From the NCBI GenBank assembly GCA_964532595.1, contig CAZHIQ010000004.1, forward strand, positions 124,001 through 188,000: a stretch of 64,000 bases of DNA, read 5' to 3'. This document shows, piece by piece, positions 15,076 to 23,690 of this stretch (its first letter is position 1; the number at the start of each line of letters is the position of its first letter). Made by a program: the position numbers and the translations under genes. The notes under the pieces are model-generated. The model worked only from the letters and a program-made list of their open reading frames with translations. It had not been told where the DNA came from and did no database searches. This DNA is from Chryseosolibacter sp964532595. GTDB lineage: Bacteria > Bacteroidota > Bacteroidia > Cytophagales > Cyclobacteriaceae.

Positions 15076-15468
15076 ATGGAAAAGGAGGACAACGCTATTG
15101 TTGTATTCCGGACTTTCGATGACGCTATTCAGGCGAACATCGCCAAGACCAAACTTGACGCCTATGGCATCCCTTGTTTCCTTACGGAAGAAAACATGGC
15201 AGGCCTCTATCCGGGAGCCAGCTTCCACGCCTTCAAGATCAGGCTCCATCTGTTTGAGTCGGACCTTGACCGGGCTGCTTCGGTTTTGCAGAATGAACTT
15301 TCGGCGATGACTGCCGACGACGGCCCGATTTGCCCGCGTTGTCATTCAAATGACATAAGACGAGACTTCCCGAAGAAGGACGCCGACCGCATGGTTTATG
15401 CCCTGTTTGGAATTTTTCTACCTCACAAGAAGATAAATGTGTGTCAGGTTTGTGGTACGGAGTTTTGA
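15076..15468 (+). CDS. DUF2007 domain protein with C-terminal zinc ribbon
   Basis: The 130-residue protein has an N-terminal alpha/beta domain (VVFRTFDDAIQANIAKTKLD, then GIPCFLTEENMAG and a FKIRLHLFESDLDRAASVL helix) that matches DUF2007, a family proposed to act in signalling. The C-terminal part has two cysteine pairs, CPRCH and CQVCG about 38 residues apart, with a hydrophobic stretch YALFGIFLP between, likely a zinc ribbon. No signal peptide is seen. It is followed after 44 nt by the LOG-like gene on the same strand. Confidence 0.78.
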   Translation: MEKEDNAIVVFRTFDDAIQANIAKTKLDAYGIPCFLTEENMAGLYPGASFHAFKIRLHLFESDLDRAASVLQNELSAMTADDGPICPRCHSNDIRRDFPKKDADRMVYALFGIFLPHKKINVCQVCGTEF

Positions 15469-15512
15469 TTTTGCAATTCCCGGATAGTTAATTTGGGGGT
15501 AATTCGAAAAGT

Positions 15513-16061
15513 ATGTCAAAACCGATAGTGGGTATCATGGGGCCCGGCGAAGGAGCCAAGCCCGACGAAAATGAAATAGCGTTTGAGCTGGGTAAGGCCG
15601 TGGCGGCCGAGGGATGGGTAGTACTCACCGGCGGACGCGGCTTTGGAATCATGGAATCGGCAATGAAGGGCGCTCACGAAGCCAATGGCCTCACGATTGG
15701 AGTGCTCCCGACGGAAGATCCTTTGAACGCTTCCGACGCTGCCGATATCCGTATCGTTACCGGGATGGGAAGTGGAAGGAACGTCATTAACGTTTTGTCG
15801 AGCCATATCCTGGTTGTCATCGGCATGGCAGCGGGAACGGCGTCGGAGGTAGCCCTGGCGCTAAAGGCCAACAAAAAGGTGATCCTGCTTTGCCAGGATG
15901 AGATCACAATCCGCTTTTTCAAGAACATCGGAACTTACAAAGTGCTGGTGGCTAACACCGTCGAAGAGACAATCCACATTATCAGGGAATACCTCAAGGT
16001 TAAACCTGCGGCCTCTTCCAAGTCGAGAACAGCGTCCCGCTCGGCAGAGGCCGAAGGCTGA
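15513..16061 (+). CDS. LOG/SLOG Rossmann-fold nucleotide-binding protein (TIGR00725-like)
   Basis: This 182-residue protein has the Rossmann start PIVGIMGPGEGAKPDE, a VVLTGGRGFGIMESAMKGAHE motif resembling the PGGxGTxxE/GG region of the LOG family, and IGMAAGTASEVALALKANK, the nucleotide-binding GT-E element. Relatives include cytokinin-activating phosphoribohydrolases and uncharacterised nucleotide-binding proteins, so I call only the fold. A short basic Ser-rich tail (SSKSRTASRSAEAEG) follows the domain. Its TGA stop directly abuts the stop of the convergent OmpA-family gene, with no base between. Confidence 0.82.
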   Translation: MSKPIVGIMGPGEGAKPDENEIAFELGKAVAAEGWVVLTGGRGFGIMESAMKGAHEANGLTIGVLPTEDPLNASDAADIRIVTGMGSGRNVINVLSSHILVVIGMAAGTASEVALALKANKKVILLCQDEITIRFFKNIGTYKVLVANTVEETIHIIREYLKVKPAASSKSRTASRSAEAEG

Positions 16062-17825
16062 TTACTTTTTCAATACGGTGAATTCCACTCGCCGGTTGTT
16101 GGCGCGACCTTCCTCGGTTTCGTTCGTGTCAATCGGCTTCCCTTCACCATATCCCCTGGCGGTCAGGCGGTAACTCTCAATGCCCTGGTTGATGATGTAG
16201 TTTACCACTGCTTCCGACCTTCCTTGCGATAAGTTTAGATTGTATTCGTCAGACCCCTTATCATCGGTGTGGCCGGAAATCTCAATTTCGACAGATGGAT
16301 TCTGGGAGAGAAACTCCACCACTTTGTCAAGCTCAGCAAATGATTCAGCCTTAAGAGTGGTCTTGTCAAAATCGAAATAAATATTCTTAAGGCGAACCGT
16401 TACCCCAACTTCAATGGGTTGAAGGGCCAGGTCTTTCGTAATAGGTGTCACGTCTTTACTGTTGATCCAGACACTGTCGACGGCGTTGAGGAACCCTTCT
16501 GCCGAGGCAGCGATAATGTACCAGCCTAATTCCTGCACTTCACGACTGTATTGACCGGCTGAAGCAGTGAGCTCGAAGCCCGACTTCCTGCGGTCGCCGC
16601 GTATGGTGATGTCAAGCTTTGCGTTGACCGGAGCATTGGTCTTGGCGTTGACCACAGTGCCTTGAAGAACCAATGGTTTGGCAATGGGCTTCAAGGGGAT
16701 ATCAACGATAATTGTAGTATCGCTGTAGAGCGTTGGAACTGATCCCGACAGGGAGGCGGGATGAAATCCTTCGAGTGTAGCGGACAGGTCGTAGCTGGAA
16801 AACTCGTTCATCCGCGATTCAAACTGTCCGTCGGCACCTGATCGCAGTGCCACCGGTTTGACGTCTTTGACGCGTAACTCAACATCAGCCACAAGGGGTT
16901 CGTGCGTGCTTGCATTGAAGATGTTGCCTTTCAGGGTAATGGTGAACGTCTTCGGAGCCAGCATGTAGAGGTCAAGTTGTGCGCCTTCCAGTGCCTTGTT
17001 CGCCCGACTCGTATAAATATTGCCCTGAGCATCGATGGTGAAGTAAAAATCGAGGGCGGCGGTGTTGACGGGCTTACCGAGATTCACGGGCTCGGACCAC
17101 TTCGTCCAGGTGTCGTCGAGTCGTTCGGATTTGTAAATGTCAATTCCTCCCTGACGCCCGGGAGCTTGCCTTCCGCTGGCGAAGTACAGGATCTTTTGAT
17201 CCGGCGAAATGAATGGACCTACTTCATCGGCACTTGTGCTGAGGTGTAGCTTTACAGGCGTCGAGTATGTTCCATCGGCCTGAAGGTGGCTGACATAGAG
17301 GTCGCTCAATGAACTGTTCTGCCTTTCGCTGAAATAGAGGATGATATGCTTACGATCGGCCGACATCGTCGCACCGTAAAATCTGCCGTTGTTCATCTTG
17401 TCGAATCCGGCTACCTGAAGTTCAGTCAGCTGGCGCGACGGTGTGATAATGGATAAACCTTTCGAACCTTTACGCCGTCCACCTCTTACAAACAGGCTTC
17501 CGTCAGGAAGGACGGTAAAGACCTGGTTAGATCGATGGATGTTGAAGGGCGCTGTCAGGTGCTGAGCCGGAGACCATTGTCCGTCCTCATCCCGCTGCGA
17601 CATCCAGATATCCTGGGTGTCGTCTTTTCCGTACGTATTTTCGGGGTGGTTCTGGACAAAGAAATACAGTGTGTTGCCATCGGGCGACACCACCGGCGCA
17701 GCTTCATGCCGGAAGGTATTGACGTTATCGCTCATCTTGACCAGTTCGTATCGAGGCGATATTTCCTGGGCGTGCACAAAGAGCGCAGCGATGCTTAGAA
17801 AGAAAGTACAGATAAAAAATCTCAT
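16062..17825 (-). CDS. OmpA-family protein with PD40 beta-propeller repeats
   Basis: A 587-residue envelope protein. It begins with a signal peptide (MRFFICTFFLSIAALFVHAQ), followed by WD40-like/PD40 repeats (AAPVVSPDGNTLYFFVQN, EVGPFISPDQKILYFASG) to about residue 280, then one or two carboxypeptidase-regulatory-like beta-sandwich repeats, and a C-terminal OmpA peptidoglycan-binding domain (IYFDFDKTTLKAESFAELDK, ISGHTDDKGSDEYNLNLSQ, GEGKPIDTNETEEGRANNRR). It is probably anchored at the outer membrane and binds peptidoglycan. This architecture is common in Bacteroidota, sometimes near gliding or secretion genes, but none is adjacent here. Confidence 0.88.
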   Translation of the reverse strand: MRFFICTFFLSIAALFVHAQEISPRYELVKMSDNVNTFRHEAAPVVSPDGNTLYFFVQNHPENTYGKDDTQDIWMSQRDEDGQWSPAQHLTAPFNIHRSNQVFTVLPDGSLFVRGGRRKGSKGLSIITPSRQLTELQVAGFDKMNNGRFYGATMSADRKHIILYFSERQNSSLSDLYVSHLQADGTYSTPVKLHLSTSADEVGPFISPDQKILYFASGRQAPGRQGGIDIYKSERLDDTWTKWSEPVNLGKPVNTAALDFYFTIDAQGNIYTSRANKALEGAQLDLYMLAPKTFTITLKGNIFNASTHEPLVADVELRVKDVKPVALRSGADGQFESRMNEFSSYDLSATLEGFHPASLSGSVPTLYSDTTIIVDIPLKPIAKPLVLQGTVVNAKTNAPVNAKLDITIRGDRRKSGFELTASAGQYSREVQELGWYIIAASAEGFLNAVDSVWINSKDVTPITKDLALQPIEVGVTVRLKNIYFDFDKTTLKAESFAELDKVVEFLSQNPSVEIEISGHTDDKGSDEYNLNLSQGRSEAVVNYIINQGIESYRLTARGYGEGKPIDTNETEEGRANNRRVEFTVLKK

Positions 17826-17910
17826 AGCTGAGGGTTAGGTTTTATGAGCATGGCTACAAGGTTATCTATTCCCCGGCATGAGGAATAGTAACATCCATTT
17901 GTCGAGGTTA

Positions 17911-18348
17911 TCAGCGGAACGTCAGCAGACCGCGGCCGCTCATGGAAATCACACCCAGGACGATAACAAGAGCGATAATGTTAAAGATGAAGAGTCGCTT
18001 GTGCTTCGCCACGCTGTCAGCCATCTTTTTCGAAGTGCTGCGGGCAGCAGTGATAAGCACAACCGCCAGGATCATTCCAAAAGCGTGTTCGACGAGCCAA
18101 TAACGCGTTTCAGGATGTTTCATCGCGTCGCCTGAGAACTGGACCGCTGGGCTCACGAAAAACAGCAACAGGCCGAGGAGGAGCTGGATGTGGGTAAATA
18201 CCATCAGAAACAAGCTCAGCTTATTGTTAGTCGACGTAAACGGTTTACGGTTCAGCCATCCGATCAGGGATCCGATGATAACGACGATCAACAAGATCAG
18301 TACGACATAGCGAAGATACGAGTGGGCGACGAGTAGTCCTTGATACAT
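17911..18348 (-). CDS. four-helix integral membrane protein of unknown function
   Basis: The 145-residue protein has four strong hydrophobic segments: YVVLILLIVVIIGSLIGWL, LFLMVFTHIQLLLGLLLFFV, HAFGMILAVVLITAA and LFIFNIIALVIVLGVISM. Two His lie in or near the helices (FTHIQLL and VEHAFGM), reminiscent of small haem-binding cytochrome b-type membrane proteins, but this is only suggestive. It has its own 233-nt divergent upstream region shared with the sugar dehydrogenase gene. I do not assign a function. Confidence 0.75.
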   Translation of the reverse strand: MYQGLLVAHSYLRYVVLILLIVVIIGSLIGWLNRKPFTSTNNKLSLFLMVFTHIQLLLGLLLFFVSPAVQFSGDAMKHPETRYWLVEHAFGMILAVVLITAARSTSKKMADSVAKHKRLFIFNIIALVIVLGVISMSGRGLLTFR

Positions 18349-18581
18349 ATTTTTGGGATTTGAGCTTTGAAATTAGCACTGGATTTTCAAAGTTCCGAAC
18401 ATTCACTCCATTTCCCCGCTTTCCAGTGCAGCGTCATCTCGCTCACATCTACCACGCACGGAAAAGCCCGTAATATTTCGGGTGTTTTAGCTATTTTTAG
18501 CCCTTCGTTCACTGATCGATCCCTAATCACCGGGGCATTCGTCGGTCGGGGCGAGACTTTACTAAAACCAAAAACAACACA

Positions 18582-19727
18582 ATGATCAAGAAACTGCTGT
18601 GTGCCGTTTTGCCGGCTATGATCTTCGCATCATGCTCGAGCGATAACAAGGGCACGAATAGCGACGCCGCCAATTACAGTGGAGCGCGCTATACGTCGAA
18701 GACGCTCACGTTTGGCGTCGATACACTGGCCTCCGAACTCAAGAACCCCTGGGGCATTGCTTTTCTTCCCGACGGGCGCATTCTCGTCACAGAAAGGGAA
18801 GGGGAGATACTTATTTTCAAGGACGGTGTTCAACTTGAAGAGACCATCACGATCCCTGATGTATATGCTCACGGTCAGGGTGGATTAATGGAGATCAAAC
18901 TCCACCCCGATTATGAAAACAACGGTTGGATCTATCTGGGCTATGCGAAGAAGGGTGAAGGCGGCGGAGGTACCGTAATTGCGCGGACGCGACTGGAAGG
19001 TAGTCAGTTGAAGGATTTCGAAGAGCTCTTTTCTGCTCAACCGCTCACAGACTCGCGCGTGCACTTTGGATGCCGCATCGTTTTTGACGAAAATGGCTAT
19101 ATGTTTTTTTCGTCGGGAGAGCGCGGTACTAAAGAGAATGCCCAAACGCTTTCCAATCATCTCGGCAAGATCATGCGTCTCCACGACGACGGTCGAGTTC
19201 CGGAAGATAACCCCTTTGTTGATACGGAAGGCGCGCGTCCGGAGATCTGGAGTTATGGCCACCGGAATCCTCAGGGACTTGTCTATGATCGCGACGCGAA
19301 AACACTCTGGGATGTCGAACACGGTCCTCGGGGTGGCGATGAGTTGAATAAGGTCGAGAAGGGAAGAAATTACGGATGGCCTTTGATTACTTACGGGATA
19401 AATTACGACAGCACGATCATTACGGATAAAACCGAACAGGAAGGTTTGGAGCAGCCGGTGACGTACTGGGTACCTTCAATTGCGCCGTGCGGTATGGCGC
19501 AGGTTAAGGGCAACAAGTACAAAGGATGGGAAAACAATCTTCTCATCGGAGCGCTGGCGCACAAACATGTTGCGCGTGTCGTTCTCAATGGCGACGAGTA
19601 TGTTGAACAGGAGAAACTCCTGGAAGGCGTAGGTCGTGTGCGTGCGGTAGAGCAAAGCCCCGATGGTTATATCTACATAGTGACGGAAGGACCGGGTCTG
19701 TTCCTCAAGCTTATTCCATTGGATTAA
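18582..19727 (+). CDS. PQQ-dependent sugar dehydrogenase-like lipoprotein
   Basis: A soluble glucose/aldose dehydrogenase-type beta-propeller of 381 residues. It starts with a lipoprotein signal peptide ending IFASC at residue 18, followed by a polar Asn/Ser linker, so it is probably tethered in the periplasm or outer membrane. Family motifs are NPWGIAFLPDGRILVTEREG, GCRIVFDENGYMFFSSGERG, the HRNPQGLVYD segment and EHGPRGGDELNKVEKGRNYG with WPLITYG. These match the YliI/aldose sugar dehydrogenase group, which oxidises sugars with PQQ. No PQQ synthesis genes are in the window, so the actual cofactor and substrate are open. A strong terminator follows. Confidence 0.88.
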   Translation: MIKKLLCAVLPAMIFASCSSDNKGTNSDAANYSGARYTSKTLTFGVDTLASELKNPWGIAFLPDGRILVTEREGEILIFKDGVQLEETITIPDVYAHGQGGLMEIKLHPDYENNGWIYLGYAKKGEGGGGTVIARTRLEGSQLKDFEELFSAQPLTDSRVHFGCRIVFDENGYMFFSSGERGTKENAQTLSNHLGKIMRLHDDGRVPEDNPFVDTEGARPEIWSYGHRNPQGLVYDRDAKTLWDVEHGPRGGDELNKVEKGRNYGWPLITYGINYDSTIITDKTEQEGLEQPVTYWVPSIAPCGMAQVKGNKYKGWENNLLIGALAHKHVARVVLNGDEYVEQEKLLEGVGRVRAVEQSPDGYIYIVTEGPGLFLKLIPLD

Positions 19728-19733
19728 TTATCA

Positions 19734-19789
19734 GACGAGGTATACCGGATAGAAGATACAGTCTGTCGGGTATACCTCGTCCTTTTTTT
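19734..19789 (+). terminator. intrinsic terminator after the sugar dehydrogenase gene
   Basis: A perfect 13-bp stem, 19734-19746 with 19769-19781, encloses a 22-nt loop and is followed by seven T at 19783-19789. It starts 6 nt after the TAA stop. It also lies just past the end of the convergent CHAT gene, though the opposite side lacks a T-run. Confidence 0.9.
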
Positions 19790-19798
19790 CTCCCTGCC

Positions 19799-22645
19799 TT
19801 ATTGCCCCATCATCACAAAGGCTCCCCAGTAAAAAGGCTCCTTGTATTGTCGCATCAACTGTACCTGTGCCTGCTTGAACGCCTGATGTTTGTTGCCGAG
19901 TTTCAACCAGGCGCTATAAAAGTTCTTCATCAACAGCTGTGTGGCCGCGTCGTCGACTTTCCAGAGACTCATGATGAGGGCTTCGGCACCGGCCACGATA
20001 AAAGCCCGCTGTAGCCCGTAAACACCTTCGCCAGCCTTCACGTCACCCAGTCCTGTCTCGCATGCGCTCATCACCACGAGTGCTGTTCCCTCAAGGTCGA
20101 GGTTCATTGCCTCGTAAGCAGTCAGAATTCCGTTGTCATTGGCGGTAAGGTTCGGGCTCATAGATCCCGTCACTGTAGCCGAGGCTCCGGCCAGCATGAG
20201 TCCCGAACGGAGAAGGGGATTGTCGCTCGCGTTGTCGATCGAGATACCAAAGGCGCTTCCGTTGCGACTTACATCTTCGAGGAAATATCCATGCGTAGCT
20301 ACGTGTAAAACGCGCGGTCCTTTTACTTCTTTAAGTTTCGACTCGGTTGCACCCTTCTCCGTGAGTGTGGTGATCTTGTAACCTGCGCTGCGAAGTATGG
20401 AGGCAATGCTCTCGACTTCTGCCTTGGTGCCGGGAAGAGGGGCCAGCGCTGCGCCGCCGTAATCGGGGAAGCCGAGAACAACCGCGTTTTTCGAGACGGC
20501 TGACACCTTCCGGCTCTTCAGGGCTACGAGATCGCGGGCATTACCCAACAGAGTTAGGTCGTATTGATTGACGAGGTAACCGTTGGGACCTTTCAGTGTA
20601 TTGAGATTTATCTGGTTGTAAACGCCATCGGGCGAGACGTACACAACTTTTCTTCCTGCGATTTCGCGGTCAATTTCCGACCAATATTGTTCATAGGAAT
20701 AATCATCGTCTATCTTCTGCTGAATTGCGTTCCGGTAGAAACGTGCATACCTTGTTTCGAGCTGTTCGCCGTTTTCAAGGACTTTCATGACCGGCAGCGA
20801 GACGCCGCGTTTGACGATAAGGGCTATATACCGCGAACCTTCTTCAAATGTCTGGCCGAATTTGCGAACCCGAATGATGTCGATGAGTATCTCATTCTCG
20901 CCCAGCAAGTCGCGTACCGTCTGATAATTGATCGTGCTTGCTCTATAGCCCTGTGAGAAGTCGGTCGACCTTTCCGATAGCGACTTCTCCATCGCATTGG
21001 CAGCGGTTTCGATCGAGTCGAGATTTATCTTTTGTTCCTTCAGTTCGTCTCGCGAATAGGCATAGAGCCGTGCCAACTGTTCCTTCTGGTCGAGCCAGGT
21101 AAAGTAATCGCGGATCAGCAGCGGGTCATTGCTGGCAAGAATCGCTCTCTTTACTTTGCTCGTGGAGTTCAGCAGAAGTGCTTTCGTGGCTAGTTGATAT
21201 TCGAAGAGATCCCGGAGTACGTCCTTGTTTTCAGCGGCGGTCTCAATGGCGAAGTTGTAGAATCGTTGAAACCGCGGTAAGAGGACATCCCAATATTTCG
21301 TTTTCTCCGCCTCGCTCATTGGCGGGAAATAAGTATTGACGAACTCGAGCGATTTCTTCATCACCGCGTCGTAGTAGCTACGCGCCTTCTCGGTAGCACC
21401 GTTCTTCCAATGCAGAATAGCAAGGCTTTCCTGTGCATCGGCGTATTGCGGATGATCGACGCCCAGCGTTTTTTCGCGAATGGCGAGAGCCTTTTCCAAC
21501 AGCGGAAGCGCATCGGTGTAGCGCTCCGAAATCCGGTAGAAGTTACCGAGGTCGCTGATCACGCGTGCATAAGCAGGGTTGTTCTCTCCGAAATTGTTTT
21601 TGTAAATGTCAGCTGCTGTTTTCAGAAGCGGTTCAATCCGATCTGTCTTGCCCATGGTCAGGTAGAGACCCGCCTGATTACTCAGCATAGCCGCGTAATC
21701 GGGATTGTTTTTCCCAAGGCGTCGTTCCATGTCAAGATAGATACGCTCCGCCTCCTGATATTTCCCCATTTGCTGGTAGAGTAACGCGAGGTTGGAAAGG
21801 AACTTGAGATGGTTCTTGGATTTTTTGCTCTGCAATCGCTCGGCTATTTCAATTGCCTGCTTCAGGGTACGTTCGGCTGCGTCGAGACGTCCCATCGTCT
21901 GGAACAGCATCGCCTGGTTGTTCAGAATGATGGCGTAGGGCATCAAAGCTTCCTGTCGCTGCAGGCGCGCCACCTCCGAAGCTTTGGCCAACTCCTTCTC
22001 AGCTTCGTTATAGCGCGCGAGGTTATGGTGTAAGACCCCGTAGTTGTTCAGGGACGAAACCATGGCCATACTGTTTTCGCCAAGCACCTGCCTGCGCATG
22101 TCGATTGCTGTGACGGTAAAATTTTCAGCCTGCGTATACCTTCCCATTGTTCCGTAGAGAAGTCCGAGGGTTGAAAGAGTTTTCAGGTAACCCGTTGTCT
22201 CCGTAAGCCCAGCCTCTTCGTAAATCTGCAATGCGGAATTGAGTCGCTTTTCAGCCATGGCATAATGCCCCGAGCCGTAAGCCAGTTCTCCTGATTCTTG
22301 CTGGAATCGGGCGCGCTCTTCATCCGTGAATTCGGTGTTGTTGTAGTAAGCCGACGCGAGTGTGATCATCGACGTAGCTTTTGCAAGACGTTCGCCTTTC
22401 TCCTTGACGTCGAAGAGTCCGGCGTTGTCGCTGATAAGGATGGCGTAATCGAAATCTGTCGAATCGAATTCGGCTCGCGCCTGCTCCATCTTCTTCAGAA
22501 AAGAGCTGGTGGCTTTGTTGAGGTTTTCTTTTGTGGCCAGCGTTTTCACCTTGTCGTTGGCCATGTTCTTGAGATCGCGAAGGAGTTGGCCGTTTGCCTC
22601 CGGATGGAAAAATACGGCAACAAACAGTATGAGGATAATTCTCAT
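19799..22645 (-). CDS. secreted TPR-CHAT protein (putative caspase-like peptidase)
   Basis: A 948-residue protein with a signal peptide (MRIILILFVAVFFHPEANGQ), so it acts outside the cytoplasm. Residues from about 90 to 450 are tetratricopeptide repeats with an N-x-A-L-Y-x-x-x-G-x-Y/R pattern (LNNYGVLHHNLARYNEAEKE, LSNLALLYQQMGKYQEAERI and others). The C-terminal third is a CHAT domain: His785 in LHVATHGYF and Cys862 in VVMSACETGLGDV are the expected catalytic pair, and MSLWKVDDAAT is the conserved block after the Cys. CHAT domains are caspase/separase relatives. Natural substrates of such secreted forms are not known to me. The next gene downstream of its start is unrelated. I chose the ATG at 22645 because it begins the signal peptide; the frame is open 8 codons further. 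Confidence 0.9.
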   Translation of the reverse strand: MRIILILFVAVFFHPEANGQLLRDLKNMANDKVKTLATKENLNKATSSFLKKMEQARAEFDSTDFDYAILISDNAGLFDVKEKGERLAKATSMITLASAYYNNTEFTDEERARFQQESGELAYGSGHYAMAEKRLNSALQIYEEAGLTETTGYLKTLSTLGLLYGTMGRYTQAENFTVTAIDMRRQVLGENSMAMVSSLNNYGVLHHNLARYNEAEKELAKASEVARLQRQEALMPYAIILNNQAMLFQTMGRLDAAERTLKQAIEIAERLQSKKSKNHLKFLSNLALLYQQMGKYQEAERIYLDMERRLGKNNPDYAAMLSNQAGLYLTMGKTDRIEPLLKTAADIYKNNFGENNPAYARVISDLGNFYRISERYTDALPLLEKALAIREKTLGVDHPQYADAQESLAILHWKNGATEKARSYYDAVMKKSLEFVNTYFPPMSEAEKTKYWDVLLPRFQRFYNFAIETAAENKDVLRDLFEYQLATKALLLNSTSKVKRAILASNDPLLIRDYFTWLDQKEQLARLYAYSRDELKEQKINLDSIETAANAMEKSLSERSTDFSQGYRASTINYQTVRDLLGENEILIDIIRVRKFGQTFEEGSRYIALIVKRGVSLPVMKVLENGEQLETRYARFYRNAIQQKIDDDYSYEQYWSEIDREIAGRKVVYVSPDGVYNQINLNTLKGPNGYLVNQYDLTLLGNARDLVALKSRKVSAVSKNAVVLGFPDYGGAALAPLPGTKAEVESIASILRSAGYKITTLTEKGATESKLKEVKGPRVLHVATHGYFLEDVSRNGSAFGISIDNASDNPLLRSGLMLAGASATVTGSMSPNLTANDNGILTAYEAMNLDLEGTALVVMSACETGLGDVKAGEGVYGLQRAFIVAGAEALIMSLWKVDDAATQLLMKNFYSAWLKLGNKHQAFKQAQVQLMRQYKEPFYWGAFVMMGQ

Positions 22646-22678
22646 TGTGGTAGGCTGAGCTGTTAACACACGAATTGT

Positions 22679-23575
22679 CTATACATCTACTGACCGATAG
22701 GCCTGAATGAGCGCCAGTTCACCTTCTTTACCCGACTTTGCTACGCCATGTTCCATGCCCCACACCCCTCGGTATCCCTTTTCGTGGCAATGGCGGAAGA
22801 GGTTCTTGTAATTGATCTCGCCGGTAGTAGGCTCCTTTCTTCCGGGGTTGTCACCGATCTGGAAGTAGGCTATTTCGTCCCAGCACCTGTCGATATTGGC
22901 GATGAGGTTTCCTTCGTTCCGCTGCATGTGATAAACATCGTACAGGATTTTGCACGACGGGCTGTTGACGGCTTTGCACAGCAGATACGTCTGGTCGGAA
23001 GTACGCATGAACAAATCCGGGTTGTCGCTGAGGGGTTCAAGTACCATGACCAGGTTATGAGGTTCGAAAACCTCGGCTCCACGTCGGAGGGCTTCGATGA
23101 CATTGGCAGTCTGGATTCCCAGCGGAAGGTTGCGTTCGTAGTATCCCGGCACCACCGTCATCCAGGTCGCGTTGACGCGTCTGGCCGCGTCGACGCATTT
23201 CTTGCAGGTAGCAACGAAGTGGTCGATGAATTCTTTCTTGCCGGTCGTGAGTGAAACTTTCCAGTTGTCGCCGCCATCGACGACAAACACACCCATGGTC
23301 ATGCCGAGTCTTGCCAACTCATTGCCGATTTTTTCCTGCTCCGATTCGCTGCGTTTAAGGAGACCGTTGTCTTCGATGGCCCGGAATCCCTGGTCATGCA
23401 TGAAGCGGATCTGATCGATAAAGTCTTTACCCGCATGGTTGGCGAACATGTTCGCATGCGGAGCAAACTTCAGGGTGAAGGGCTTGGCCGGGGCTGTCGC
23501 CCAGGAGGTGCCCATCGGCAGGGTTGCTGCTGCGGCTGCAGCCATGCCTCTGCGGAAGAAGGTTCTGCGTTTCAT
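22679..23575 (-). CDS. hydroxypyruvate isomerase-like TIM-barrel protein with Tat signal
   Basis: A 298-residue sugar-phosphate isomerase/epimerase-type TIM barrel. The N terminus MKRRTFFRRGMAAAAAATLP is a twin-arginine signal, so it is exported folded. The C-terminal half is typical of hydroxypyruvate isomerase: KILYDVYHMQRNEGNLI, YFQIGDNPGRKEPTTGEINY and GVWGMEHG, which hold the metal-binding Asp, His and Glu. The catalytic fold therefore looks intact, but the periplasmic location makes the cytoplasmic Hyi reaction unlikely, and many exported relatives have unknown sugar substrates. It is 33 nt upstream of the CHAT gene on the same strand. Confidence 0.85.
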   Translation of the reverse strand: MKRRTFFRRGMAAAAAATLPMGTSWATAPAKPFTLKFAPHANMFANHAGKDFIDQIRFMHDQGFRAIEDNGLLKRSESEQEKIGNELARLGMTMGVFVVDGGDNWKVSLTTGKKEFIDHFVATCKKCVDAARRVNATWMTVVPGYYERNLPLGIQTANVIEALRRGAEVFEPHNLVMVLEPLSDNPDLFMRTSDQTYLLCKAVNSPSCKILYDVYHMQRNEGNLIANIDRCWDEIAYFQIGDNPGRKEPTTGEINYKNLFRHCHEKGYRGVWGMEHGVAKSGKEGELALIQAYRSVDV

Positions 23576-23690
23576 AGTTTATCTGATCTTGTTTGGGTGA
23601 TGTCGGTAATGAGCGAAAAAGGTGCTCTGGCGGCACGTAATCAACTTCACAAGTTATGAACAATCCTGTGATTCTTCGCACCTTTGCATC

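Noticed and set aside
19799..22645. CHAT-TPR protein as part of a CRISPR-linked protease system
   Set aside because: It has a signal peptide, and no CRISPR repeats or cas genes are present in the window.
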